A stretch of DNA of 64,000 bases, taken from contig NZ_CP050177.1 in assembly GCF_011694815.1 (NCBI RefSeq), positions 310,001-374,000 of the forward strand. The letters run 5' to 3'. This document shows positions 49,980-57,778 of this stretch, one piece after another. The notes under the pieces are model-generated. The model did not search any database, had not been told where the DNA came from, and was given only the letters and a program-made list of their open reading frames with translations. The stretch is from Streptomyces liangshanensis. GTDB taxonomy: Bacteria > Actinomycetota > Actinomycetes > Streptomycetales > Streptomycetaceae. Within the stretch, counting starts at the first letter, position 1. The number at the start of each line of letters is the position of its first letter. The position numbers and the translations under genes are program-made.

Positions 49980-50785
49980 GCCCGGATGTGAGCCGCGAGG
50001 CGGACCCTGAGGTGTCGACGGTGTACGAGGCGGCGTTCCGCGTGTGGCGCGGCGACGCGGCGGGCGGCGGGCTGACCGACTTCGCCGTGGAGGTGCACGA
50101 CGGGGAGGTGGTCCTCGACGTCGTGCACCGGATCCAGGCCACCGTGGCCAACGATCTGGCGGTGCGCTGGAACTGCAAGGCGGGCAAGTGCGGTTCGTGC
50201 AGCGCGGAGGTCAACGGGCGGCCGCGGCTGCTGTGCATGACGCGGATGTCCGTGTTCTCGCGCGAGGAGACGATCACGATCACTCCGCTGCGGGCGTTCC
50301 CGGTGATCCGCGACCTGGTGACGGACGTGTCCTTCAACTACGCGAAGGCGCGGGAGGTGGCGTCGTTCGTACCGCCGCCGGGGGTGGCGGCCGGTGCGTA
50401 CCGGATGCGGCAGGAGGACGTGGAGCGCTCGCAGGAGTTCCGCAAGTGCATCGAGTGCTTCCTCTGCCAGGACACCTGTCACGTGGTGCGGGACCACGAG
50501 GAGAACAAGACCGCGTTCGCGGGGCCCCGGTTCCTGATGCGGGTGGCGGAGCTGGACATGCACCCGCTGGACGCGGCCGCGGAGACGGGCGTCGAGCGGA
50601 GTGTCACGGCGCAGGACGACCACGGGCTCGGCTACTGCAACATCACCAAGTGCTGCACGGAGGTGTGCCCGGAGCACATCCGGATCACGGACAACGCCCT
50701 GATCCCGCTCAAGGAGCGGGCCGTGGACCGGAAGTACGACCCGCTGGTGTGGCTCGGGAGCAGGATCAGGCGGCGGGGCGCGTAG
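49976..50785 (+). CDS. sdhB: Succinate dehydrogenase iron-sulfur subunit (Sdh1 type)
   Basis: 269-residue electron-transfer subunit with three clusters. [2Fe-2S]: CKAGKCGSCSAEVNG with a fourth Cys in RLLC; [4Fe-4S]: CIECFLCQDTC; [3Fe-4S]: CNITKCCTEVCPEHI. The N-terminus (AAFRVWRGDAAGGGLTDFAV) is the ferredoxin fold. It passes electrons from FAD to the quinone site of the anchor. The GTG at 49976 overlaps the sdhA stop by 4 nt and has GAGGAG 8 nt upstream. The 3' end overlaps the convergent hydrolase by 20 nt. Confidence 0.93.
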   Translation: MSPDVSREADPEVSTVYEAAFRVWRGDAAGGGLTDFAVEVHDGEVVLDVVHRIQATVANDLAVRWNCKAGKCGSCSAEVNGRPRLLCMTRMSVFSREETITITPLRAFPVIRDLVTDVSFNYAKAREVASFVPPPGVAAGAYRMRQEDVERSQEFRKCIECFLCQDTCHVVRDHEENKTAFAGPRFLMRVAELDMHPLDAAAETGVERSVTAQDDHGLGYCNITKCCTEVCPEHIRITDNALIPLKERAVDRKYDPLVWLGSRIRRRGA

Positions 50786-51650
50786 CGGGGGCGGCGCGCA
50801 GCCCGTGCTGGTCCGCCCAGGCGGAGAGGGCGGCGGCGATCTCCTCGGGGCGGTCCTCGGGGGCGTGGTGTCCCGCCGTGCCGCAGGCGACGGTCTCCAG
50901 CGAGGCGATGTGGGTCGCGCACCAGCCGGCCAGTTCCTCGCCGATGAGCAGGGTGGGTGAGCCCTCGAAGGTCAGGAGGAGCTTGGGTACGGAGGCGCTG
51001 GTGGCGAGCCAGGCGTCGTACGCCTCGATGCGGGCGACCAGTTCGGCCGGCTCGCCGCCGACGGGCATCTGGCGTGCCCAGGCGAGGAGGGGGCGGCGGC
51101 TGTCACGGGTCGGGTACGGGGCGAGGTACACGGCGAGGTCCTCCTCGGCCACCGGGGTGAGCACGCCTCCGGTGAACGCCTGCCGGACGAGCTGGTCCTG
51201 ATCGAGCGCCAGCTCCTCGCCGACTCCGGGCGTGCGGAGCCGCTCGAAGCGGGCACGCGCCTGCGGGGTCAGGTCGTCCCGGTCCAGCGGCTTGACGAAG
51301 GTCTCCAGGAACGCGAGGCCGGCGACCCGGTCCGGGTGCCGGGCGGCCCGGTCGAAGGCGAGCGCGCCGCCCCAGTCGTGGCCGACGAGGACGACCTGGT
51401 CGAGGCCGAGGGCGTCGAACCAGGCGTCGAGGTAACGGGCGTGGTCGGCGAAGCGGTAGGGCAGGTCGGGCTTGCCGGAACGGCCCATCCCGACGAGGTC
51501 GGGCGCGAGGAGCCGTCCTTCGCCGACGCGGGGCAGGACGTGGCGCCACGTGTGGGAGGAGCCGGGGTTGCCGTGGAGGAACACGAAGGGGGTTCCGCTT
51601 CCGGAGTCCTCGTAGTGGAGGGTCGAGTCGAGCACGGGTATCGAGGGCAT
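50766..51650 (-). CDS. Haloalkane dehalogenase-like alpha/beta hydrolase
   Basis: 294 residues. Oxyanion HGNPGSSHTWRHVLP, Asp of strand 4 in APDLVGMGRSGKPDLPYRFA, nucleophile elbow VGHDWGGALAFDRAA with Asp where esterases have Ser, and the late His in CGTAGHHAPEDRPEE. The Asp nucleophile and Asn/Trp in HGNPGSSHTW point to the dehalogenase subfamily, although epoxide hydrolases share it. It is the first gene downstream of the MarR regulator on the minus strand (74 bp) and convergent with sdhB. The physiological substrate is unknown. Confidence 0.88.
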   Translation of the reverse strand: MPSIPVLDSTLHYEDSGSGTPFVFLHGNPGSSHTWRHVLPRVGEGRLLAPDLVGMGRSGKPDLPYRFADHARYLDAWFDALGLDQVVLVGHDWGGALAFDRAARHPDRVAGLAFLETFVKPLDRDDLTPQARARFERLRTPGVGEELALDQDQLVRQAFTGGVLTPVAEEDLAVYLAPYPTRDSRRPLLAWARQMPVGGEPAELVARIEAYDAWLATSASVPKLLLTFEGSPTLLIGEELAGWCATHIASLETVACGTAGHHAPEDRPEEIAAALSAWADQHGLRAAPATRPAA

Positions 51651-51723
51651 GGCCGTTGGTCCTTCCGCCGGTTGCCGGTACGGAGGTTCGCGTGGTCGGT
51701 ACGGAGGTGTGTCGGTGCGGACG

Positions 51724-52188
51724 TCAGTGAGGAGGGTCGAGCGGAGCGTCGAGGAGAGCGGTCAGGTCGCGGACCAGCGCGGCCGTACGGAAGTCGTCGC
51801 GACCGCCCAGGGGGGCCAGGAGGCGGTCCATGAGCACCTGGACGGTGGCCATGGCCGGGCGGACGGCCTCGTCCCCGCTCTCCGTGAGGGTGAGCCGCAC
51901 CGCGCGGGAGTCCTGGGGGTCACGGACCCGCTCGACGAGGCCGTCCGCCTCCAATGCGCGGGCCAACTTGGAGACGTACAGCGCCTCCAGGCCCGTGTGG
52001 TCGGCCAACTCACGCTGGCTGGGGTGCAGTCCGGCGTGCCGCATGCCGTACAGCGAGGACAGCACGGCGTACTGGGCGTGCGTCAGCCCGAGCGGCGCGA
52101 GGGCCCGGTCGACGGCGACCCGCCACTTGGTGGAGAGCCGCCAGACCAGGTAGCCGGGCGTGGGCCGGTGCGGCGCGTCGCTGCTCAT
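51724..52188 (-). CDS. MarR-family transcriptional regulator
   Basis: 154 residues of winged-helix MarR type: KWRVAVDRALAPLGLTHAQY (dimerisation helix), VLSSLYGMRHAGLHPSQREL, ADHTGLEALYVSKLARALEA (recognition helix) and VERVRDPQDSRAVRLTLTES (wing, with the conserved Asp-x-Arg). The ATG at 52188 has no ribosome site; TACGCT ends 7 nt before it, so the message appears leaderless. It lies immediately upstream of the dehalogenase-like gene and probably controls both. The repeats at 52202-52224 lie over its promoter. Confidence 0.9.
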   Translation of the reverse strand: MSSDAPHRPTPGYLVWRLSTKWRVAVDRALAPLGLTHAQYAVLSSLYGMRHAGLHPSQRELADHTGLEALYVSKLARALEADGLVERVRDPQDSRAVRLTLTESGDEAVRPAMATVQVLMDRLLAPLGGRDDFRTAALVRDLTALLDAPLDPPH

Positions 52189-52194
52189 GAAAAA

Positions 52195-52224
52195 TAGCGT
52201 ACATGGCTACTATCGCCATGGCTA
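52195..52224 (-). promoter_or_regulatory. Promoter and repeats upstream of marR
   Basis: TACGCT (minus strand, 52201-52196) is the likely 10 box. CATGGCTA occurs at 52202-52209 and 52217-52224, 15 bp apart, and CATGGC...GCCATG (52202-52220) also reads as an inverted repeat with a 7-bp centre. Typical of an autoregulatory MarR operator. Confidence 0.55.
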
Positions 52225-52251
52225 TGAGTTTCTGCCGGACAACCAGGAGGG

Positions 52252-52521
52252 TCAGTCGCCGGACAGTTCCGCGCCACTGGCTCCGAGCAGCTGTCGGCGC
52301 AGCGCCATCTCGGTCTCGGTGAGGGGGACTTCGGGGCACAGCCGCTCGGGGTGACCCGGCGCCGGGCCCGTCAGCTCGTGCGGGCCGGGCGGCGCGGGGG
52401 GACTCTGCGGCGTCTGTGCGGCGGGGGAACGGGGCAGCGGGGGGACGTAGACCCAGAGGTGCCCGAAAGCGACCAGCGCGTTAACCGCGGACCGCAGGCA
52501 CCGGGCCAGGAGGAGACGCAT
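52252..52521 (-). CDS. DUF6059-like small protein
   Basis: 89 residues. Starts MRLLLARCLRSAVNALVAFG then HLWVYVPPLPRSPAAQTP, a Pro-rich middle and an ending GHPERLCPEVPLTETEMALR that resembles from memory the Streptomyces DUF6059 family (PERL.P..PLT..E..L). No function known. No clear ribosome site upstream of the ATG at 52521, a weak point. Minus strand, between the marR promoter and the DUF1684 gene, 139 nt downstream of the LLM operon and possibly its last member. Confidence 0.6.
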   Translation of the reverse strand: MRLLLARCLRSAVNALVAFGHLWVYVPPLPRSPAAQTPQSPPAPPGPHELTGPAPGHPERLCPEVPLTETEMALRRQLLGASGAELSGD

Positions 52522-52660
52522 ACGGGGAGGATGCCCCCGGTCACGGATACCACGCCAGGGGTCCGGCACGACTGTTCGGGTGAGGTCGCGGGGCCGGCCG
52601 CGAACGGGCCCCGCCCTCGGGGAGGGTGAGGCCCGTCCTGGAGTACCCGCGTCCTGGGGC

Positions 52661-53491
52661 CTACCGCGCGCCGAGCCGTTCGTGGGGGATCTTCTCGCCT
52701 GCCTCGACCGCGACCGGCAGGCGGTTCTCCGCCGGGGGCAGCGGGCACGTGGCCAGGTCGGTGTACGCGCAGGGCAGGTTCGTCGCCCGGTTGAAGTCGA
52801 GGCGCACCCGGCCCTCGGCGTCGGGGGCCCCGACGGCCAGGGTCCGGTTCGCCGCGTAGGTCGTGACACCGGACGTGGCGTCGGTGAAGAGCACCAACAG
52901 GCTGCCGGGGGCGCTGCCGTTGAAGGCGGTCAGCCGGTGCGTCGCGCCGTCCACCTCGAACTCGACCTGTCCCGGCGCGTCGTACACGTGCTGGAGCCCT
53001 TCCACCGCCGCCCCCACCGTCACCGCGCGGGGAGTCCCGTACGGCAGGTAGCGCCCGGTACGGACCCAGCGCGGGTCGGGTTCGTACGCCGGGGCGGGCA
53101 CGTGGGCGGCGAGCAGCGCGCTGTCGGGGTGGCGGGGGCGCACGATGTGGTGGCCGCCGCGCTTGGCGACCTCGATCACCGCGTCGCCCGCCCCCGCGTA
53201 CACGCTGGCGCGCTCGGCGAGGATCCCGAAGCGGTACGTGCCGTGGACGGCCACGCCGTCGACGGTCAGTTCCTCGCCCTCGTCCAGCCGGACCTGCACG
53301 CCGTCCGCCGTGGCGGACCAGGCGCCGGGGGCGTCGGGGAACCGGGCCGGCTCGGCGTCGAGCCAGCGCAGGCTCGTGACGGCGAGGAAGCCGTGCGGGT
53401 CCGCGAGGCGCCGCTCGTGGTCGTCGCGCCACCGGCGCCACTCCTCGGCGAAGCCCGCCCGGTCGGCCTGGTAGTGGTCCTGGACCGTCAC
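52661..53491 (-). CDS. DUF1684 family protein, last gene of the LLM operon
   Basis: 276 residues of DUF1684, a family of unknown function. Recognisable blocks: HERRLADPHGFLAVTSLRWL, ARFPDAPGAWSATADGVQVR, TAFNGSAPGSLLVLFTDATS and the highly conserved VRLDFNRATNLPCAYTDLAT. The last, with Arg and Tyr-Thr/Asp residues, is the family's signature. GTG at 53491 overlaps the flavin-reductase stop by 4 nt, so it is translated together with it; its presence links the protein to flavin-dependent desulfurisation here. No signal peptide. Confidence 0.88.
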   Translation of the reverse strand: MTVQDHYQADRAGFAEEWRRWRDDHERRLADPHGFLAVTSLRWLDAEPARFPDAPGAWSATADGVQVRLDEGEELTVDGVAVHGTYRFGILAERASVYAGAGDAVIEVAKRGGHHIVRPRHPDSALLAAHVPAPAYEPDPRWVRTGRYLPYGTPRAVTVGAAVEGLQHVYDAPGQVEFEVDGATHRLTAFNGSAPGSLLVLFTDATSGVTTYAANRTLAVGAPDAEGRVRLDFNRATNLPCAYTDLATCPLPPAENRLPVAVEAGEKIPHERLGAR

Positions 53492-54027
53492 AGCGATTCC
53501 CTCACGTTCTCCTCTAGGCGCCGGAATCCCCCGGCGTGGAAGACCAGCGGGGGCACCCGGTGGTCGGCGTCCAGCTCGTGGATCCGGAGCAGGACGATGT
53601 CGTGGTCACCGGCTTCGACGTGCCGCTCCACGGTGCAGTCGAACCACGCGCTCGCGTCGTCGACCAGCACCGCCCCGTCGGGCGTGGCACGCCAGTCGAG
53701 GCCGGCGAACCGGTCGCCGTCGCGGGCGGCGAGCCGTCGGCAGGCCCGTTCCTGGTGGGCGCCGAGCACGGAGACCCCGAGCCGCGCCCGGTCACGCAGC
53801 ACCGGCCAGGTGGTGGAGCTGTGGGCGACGCACACCGAGATCAGCGGCGGGTCGAGGGACACGGACGTGAACGAGCTGGCGGCGAGGCCCACCGGCCGGC
53901 CGTCCACGAGCGCCGCGACGGCCGTGACGCCGGTGGGGAAGGTCCCGAAGACCTTCCGCAGGTCGGCCGGGCGCAGGCTGGGGCGCTCCGGGCGCTGTTC
54001 GAGGCAGGGTGTACGGCTGATGCTCAT
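53488..54027 (-). CDS. Flavin reductase supplying reduced flavin to the LLM enzymes
   Basis: 179-residue flavin reductase-like FMN-binding split barrel (HpaC/NtaB class). Motifs: RKVFGTFPTGVTAVAALVDG, LAASSFTSVSLDPPLISVCV (flavin phosphate loop), RLGVSVLGAHQERACRRLA and the C-terminal LVFHAGGFRRL. Such reductases reduce free FMN or FAD with NAD(P)H and pass it to two-component monooxygenases. The ATG overlaps the preceding LLM gene (ATGA) and its stop overlaps the DUF1684 start. It is the only reductase in the operon, so it presumably serves all four LLM oxygenases. Confidence 0.92.
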   Translation of the reverse strand: MSISRTPCLEQRPERPSLRPADLRKVFGTFPTGVTAVAALVDGRPVGLAASSFTSVSLDPPLISVCVAHSSTTWPVLRDRARLGVSVLGAHQERACRRLAARDGDRFAGLDWRATPDGAVLVDDASAWFDCTVERHVEAGDHDIVLLRIHELDADHRVPPLVFHAGGFRRLEENVRESL

Positions 54028-55160
54028 CGTCGGCCCCATTCGCCGGCCAGCAGCTCGTAGCTGCGGACCCGGTCCGCGTGGTCGTGGGTGAGGGTGGTGA
54101 CGATCAACTCGTCGGCCCCGGTGGCGTCGCGCAGGATCTCCAGCTGGTCGGCGACCTGCCGCGGCGATCCCACGAACTGGGTTTCGAGCCGGTCGGCGAC
54201 CAGGGCCCTGTCCGCGTCGGACCACACATGGGCCCGGGCCTCGTCGGGTGTCGGGAACGGGATGGCGCCCTCCCCGCTGCGGATGCTCCGCACCCACAGG
54301 CCGTAGCCCGTCGCGCGTTCACGCGCGGTCGCCTCGTCCTCGGCGACGACGACGTCGGCGGAGACGCTGACGTAGGGCCGGTCCAGTTCTGCGGAGGGCT
54401 TGAACGCGGCGCGGTAGCCCTCGGTCGCGTCCAGCACGCTGGACGGGCTGACGTGGTAATTCGCCGCGAACCGCAGGCCGTTGGCGCCCGCGGCCTGCGC
54501 GCTGACGCCCGCGCTGGAGCCGAGGATCCAGACCTGGAGATCGGCGCCCTCGCCGGGCACGACGTGCGCCTCGACGCCGCCGTCCGTGGTGTAGGTGCCG
54601 CCGAGCAGGGCGAGGATGTCGGCTATCTGCTCGTCGTACGGCTGGGATTCGGCGCCCGGCTGCTGGAGCAGCCTCCGGTGCAGGGCGAAGAGCGGGGAGC
54701 GCAGGAGGTGTTCGAAGGAGAACGGGGCGGGGATCCGCAGCCCGCCGGGAGTGCGGCCGTCGACGACGGGGGTCGCGCCGGCCGGCGGGACGTCCTTGCC
54801 GGGGAGGGCGCCTCTGCCGCCGGAGCGGCCGAGGCCGAGGTCGAAGCGCCCCGGGTGGACGGCGTCGAGCAGTCCGAACTCCTCGACGGCGGACAGGGCG
54901 GTGCGGTGCCCGAGCTGGACGGCGCCCGACCCGAGCCGGATGGTGGAGGTCGCGGCGGCGGTGAGGGCGAGGAGGACGGCCGGGGAGGTGCCCGCGACCC
55001 CGGGGTTGAGGTGGTGCTCGGCGAACCAGTAGCGGGCGTAGCCGAGGCGTTCGGCGTGCCGGGCGAGGTCGACGCTGTTGCGCAGCGCCTGGGCGGCGGT
55101 GGACCCCGAGGAGATCGGGACGAGGTCCAGGACCGCCAGGGGCGTGCGGGGGGAGGCCAT
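54024..55160 (-). CDS. LLM-class flavin-dependent monooxygenase
   Basis: 378-residue TIM-barrel luciferase-like monooxygenase of the group close to MsnO3/Nem-type hydroxylases. Motifs: LGYARYWFAEHHLNPGVAGT, TSTIRLGSGAVQLGHRTALS, GLLDAVHPGRFDLGLGRSGG and LQVWILGSSAGVSAQAAGAN. Several Gly-Ser phosphate-binding loops are recognisable. It needs FMNH2 from the neighbouring reductase. Start ATG 55160, 14 nt behind the upstream LLM gene; stop overlaps the reductase start. Substrate unknown, but the operon's leader points to organosulfur. Confidence 0.9.
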   Translation of the reverse strand: MASPRTPLAVLDLVPISSGSTAAQALRNSVDLARHAERLGYARYWFAEHHLNPGVAGTSPAVLLALTAAATSTIRLGSGAVQLGHRTALSAVEEFGLLDAVHPGRFDLGLGRSGGRGALPGKDVPPAGATPVVDGRTPGGLRIPAPFSFEHLLRSPLFALHRRLLQQPGAESQPYDEQIADILALLGGTYTTDGGVEAHVVPGEGADLQVWILGSSAGVSAQAAGANGLRFAANYHVSPSSVLDATEGYRAAFKPSAELDRPYVSVSADVVVAEDEATARERATGYGLWVRSIRSGEGAIPFPTPDEARAHVWSDADRALVADRLETQFVGSPRQVADQLEILRDATGADELIVTTLTHDHADRVRSYELLAGEWGRR

Positions 55161-55174
55161 GATGATCGCTCCTT

Positions 55175-56326
55175 TCAGCGCGGGGCGGGTACGGGCGCGG
55201 CGGTGTCGTGCGTGCCGGTGGCGGACGGGTCCGTGGGCGCCGGGCCCTCGCCGGCCGCGTTGTCGTCGGCGGGCGCGACCGGTCCCCAGGTCCAGGGCGG
55301 GTCGGGGAGGTCACGGCGCAGGGTGGGGGCGACCTCGGCCTGGAACAGTTCCAGGCTCGCCCGGTGCTGGGCCGTGGTGAGGCCGGACGCGTCGGCCTGG
55401 AGGTGCAGCACGCTGTGGCCGAACCGCTCGTGGTAGCGGTACACCTTCTCGATGATCTGCTGGGGGCTGCCGACGAGGGCGGAGCTGCGGGCGACGAAGT
55501 CCTCCAGGGTGGGGAAGACCGGTTCAAGTCCGAGCCGCTTCTGGAACGCCAACTGCCCCTCGAAGACGGGCCGGTAGGCCGCCAGGGCCTCCTGCGAGGT
55601 GCGGGCCGCGTAGAACCCGGCCGAGCCGGCGCCGACGGTGGCGAGCGCCGGGTCGTGGCCGTAGTGCTCCCACCGCTCGCGGTAGTGGCGGACCAGTTCG
55701 GCGTACGGCTCGATCGGGTTGGTCACGTTGGCGGAGAACAGCGGGTCGCCGTAGCGGGCGGCGAGGTCCACCGATTCCCGGCTGGTCGCGCTGCCGTGCC
55801 AGACGCGGACGGGGTGCTGGTAGGGCCGCGGCCAGACCTCGGCGTCCTTCAACGCGCCGCGGAACACGGGCGAGGCGGTGACCTTGTCGTCGCGCCAGAT
55901 CCGCCGGAACAGTTCGTACGACTCGGCGTTGCGCTCCCACTGGTCCTCGGGGGTGACGTGGTACAGCTCGCGCTGGGCGGCCCCGTTGCCCTTGCCGATG
56001 ATCAGTTCGAGGCGGCCGTTCGACAGGTGGTCGAGCGTCGCGTAGTCCTCGTACGCCCGGACGGGGTCGAGCAGGCTCAGGGTGGTGACCGCCGTGAACA
56101 GCCGGATCCGCCGGGTGAGCGCGGCGAGGTGGCTCAGGACGACGGGGGGCGACGAGGAGATGAAGGGGCGCTCGTGGCGCTCCCCCACGCCGAAGCCGTC
56201 GAAGCCCAGTTCCTCGGCGAGCAGGGCGTTGTCGATCACCTCCCGGAAGCGTTCGTGGGTCGACTTCCTGACCCCGGTGACCGGGTCGGGCGCGTGCACG
56301 ATCAGGGTGATGGCGAGGAACTTCAT
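55175..56326 (-). CDS. LLM-class flavin-dependent monooxygenase
   Basis: 383 residues. Motifs: EELGFDGFGVGERHERPFIS, RRIRLFTAVTTLSLLDPVRA, YEDYATLDHLSNGRLELIIG, VWHGSATSRESVDLAARYGD (FMN phosphate site) and SALVGSPQQIIEKVYRYHER. The last 45 residues are a Pro/Ala/Thr-rich tail not needed for the fold. Start overlaps the stop of the upstream NtaA-like gene (ATGA). It belongs to the group annotated in sulfur operons as LLM oxidoreductase, related to the SsuD-like alkanesulfonate enzymes. Confidence 0.9.
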   Translation of the reverse strand: MKFLAITLIVHAPDPVTGVRKSTHERFREVIDNALLAEELGFDGFGVGERHERPFISSSPPVVLSHLAALTRRIRLFTAVTTLSLLDPVRAYEDYATLDHLSNGRLELIIGKGNGAAQRELYHVTPEDQWERNAESYELFRRIWRDDKVTASPVFRGALKDAEVWPRPYQHPVRVWHGSATSRESVDLAARYGDPLFSANVTNPIEPYAELVRHYRERWEHYGHDPALATVGAGSAGFYAARTSQEALAAYRPVFEGQLAFQKRLGLEPVFPTLEDFVARSSALVGSPQQIIEKVYRYHERFGHSVLHLQADASGLTTAQHRASLELFQAEVAPTLRRDLPDPPWTWGPVAPADDNAAGEGPAPTDPSATGTHDTAAPVPAPR

Positions 56327-57717
56327 GACGCGGCCTTCCTGTCGGCGGCTCCGGCCCGGTCGTCCCGTACCGCACGGGCCGCGCCGAGCCCCAGGTGCTC
56401 GCGCAGGGTGTCGCCTTCGTACTCGGTCCGGAAGACGCCCTTCTCCTGGAGCAGGGGTACGACGGTGTCGGCGAAGTCGTCCAGGCCGCCGGGGGTCAGG
56501 TGCGGGGTGAGGATGAATCCGTCGCTCGCGTCGGACTGGACGAAGTGGTCGAGCGCGTCGGCGACGGTGGCCGGGGTGCCGATGAAGGACTGCCGTCCGG
56601 TGACGGCGATGATCAGCTCCCGGATCGAGAGGTGCTTCTCCTCGGCCAGGGCGCGCCAGCGGGCGGCGGTGGCGGTCGGGTCGCGGTGCATCCGTACGGA
56701 GGCCCGGCCGCGGGCGACGGTGTTCTCGCCGACGAGCGGGTCGACGTCGGGCAGCGGACCGTCCGGGTCGTACGCGCTCAGGTCGCGGTTCCAGAGCTGT
56801 TCGAGCAGCTTGATCGCGGTGGGGCCGCTGACCTGCTGGTGGCGGATGACGTCCGCCTTCTCCCGGGCGTCGGCGTCGGTGTCGCCGAGCACGAAGGTGA
56901 CGCCGGGCAGGATCTTCAGCTCGTCGGGGGCGCGGCCGTACCGGGCGAGGCGCCGCTTGACGTCGGCGTAGAACGCCTGGCCGTCCTCCAGGGTGCCGTG
57001 GCGGGTGAAGATGGCGTCCGCGCCCGAGGCCGCGAACTCCCTGCCCTCCTCGGAGTCACCCGCCTGGAAGATGACGGGGCGGCCCTGGGGGCTGCGGGGC
57101 ACGTTGAAGTGGCCGCTGATGTCGAACTGGTCGACGTGGTGGTCGAAGCGGCCGGGCGCGGGATCGGTGAGGAAGACCCCGGTGTCCTGGTCGGCGGTGA
57201 TCTCGTCGCCGCGCCAGGAGTCGAACAGCTCCCACGTGGCGGCGAGGAACTGCCGGGCGCGCAGGTAGCGGTCCTCCTGGGCCAGGAAGCCGCCGCGCCG
57301 GAAGTTCTGTCCGGTGAACTCGTCCCAGGAGGTGACCACGTTCCAGGCGGCCCGGCCCGCGGAGAGGTGGTCGAGCGTGGCGAACTGCCGGGCCACTTCG
57401 TACGGTTCGTTGAAGGTGGAGTTGATCGTCCCGGCGAGTCCGAGCTTGTCGGTGACGGCGGCCAGGGCGGTCAGGACGGTGAAGGTGTCGGGGCGGCCGA
57501 CGACGTCGAGGTCGTAGATCTCCCCGTTCTGCTCGCGCAGCCGCAGCCCCTCGGCGAGGAACAGGAAGTCGAACTTGGCGCGCTCCGCCGTCCTGGCGAG
57601 GTGCACGAAGGAGCTGAAGTCGATCTGGCTGCCGGCGGCGGGGTCGCTCCACACCGTGCTGTTGTTCACGCCGGGGAAGTGGGCGGCGAGGTGGATCTGC
57701 TTGACGGGCTTGCTCAT
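56323..57717 (-). CDS. NtaA/DszA-type FMN-dependent monooxygenase
   Basis: 464 residues of the NtaA/SnaA/DszA family, the long LLM branch that includes dibenzothiophene-sulfone monooxygenase and nitrilotriacetate monooxygenase. Motifs: QIHLAAHFPGVNNSTVWSDP, KFDFLFLAEGLRLREQNGEI, TFNEPYEVARQFATLDHLSA, GRAAWNVVTSWDEFTGQNF, RSPQGRPVIFQAGDSEEGRE and the C-terminal DGFILTPHLTPGGLDDFADT. The size fits DszA-like enzymes (about 450). Likely oxidises an organosulfur compound using FMNH2 from the operon reductase. Start ATG at 57717; end overlaps the next LLM gene. Confidence 0.92.
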   Translation of the reverse strand: MSKPVKQIHLAAHFPGVNNSTVWSDPAAGSQIDFSSFVHLARTAERAKFDFLFLAEGLRLREQNGEIYDLDVVGRPDTFTVLTALAAVTDKLGLAGTINSTFNEPYEVARQFATLDHLSAGRAAWNVVTSWDEFTGQNFRRGGFLAQEDRYLRARQFLAATWELFDSWRGDEITADQDTGVFLTDPAPGRFDHHVDQFDISGHFNVPRSPQGRPVIFQAGDSEEGREFAASGADAIFTRHGTLEDGQAFYADVKRRLARYGRAPDELKILPGVTFVLGDTDADAREKADVIRHQQVSGPTAIKLLEQLWNRDLSAYDPDGPLPDVDPLVGENTVARGRASVRMHRDPTATAARWRALAEEKHLSIRELIIAVTGRQSFIGTPATVADALDHFVQSDASDGFILTPHLTPGGLDDFADTVVPLLQEKGVFRTEYEGDTLREHLGLGAARAVRDDRAGAADRKAAS

Positions 57718-57778
57718 GCGGGGTGTGTCCTCACGTGTCTTCGGAGCTCTCTTCGGAGCGGGCGAGGCCGGGGCGCGC

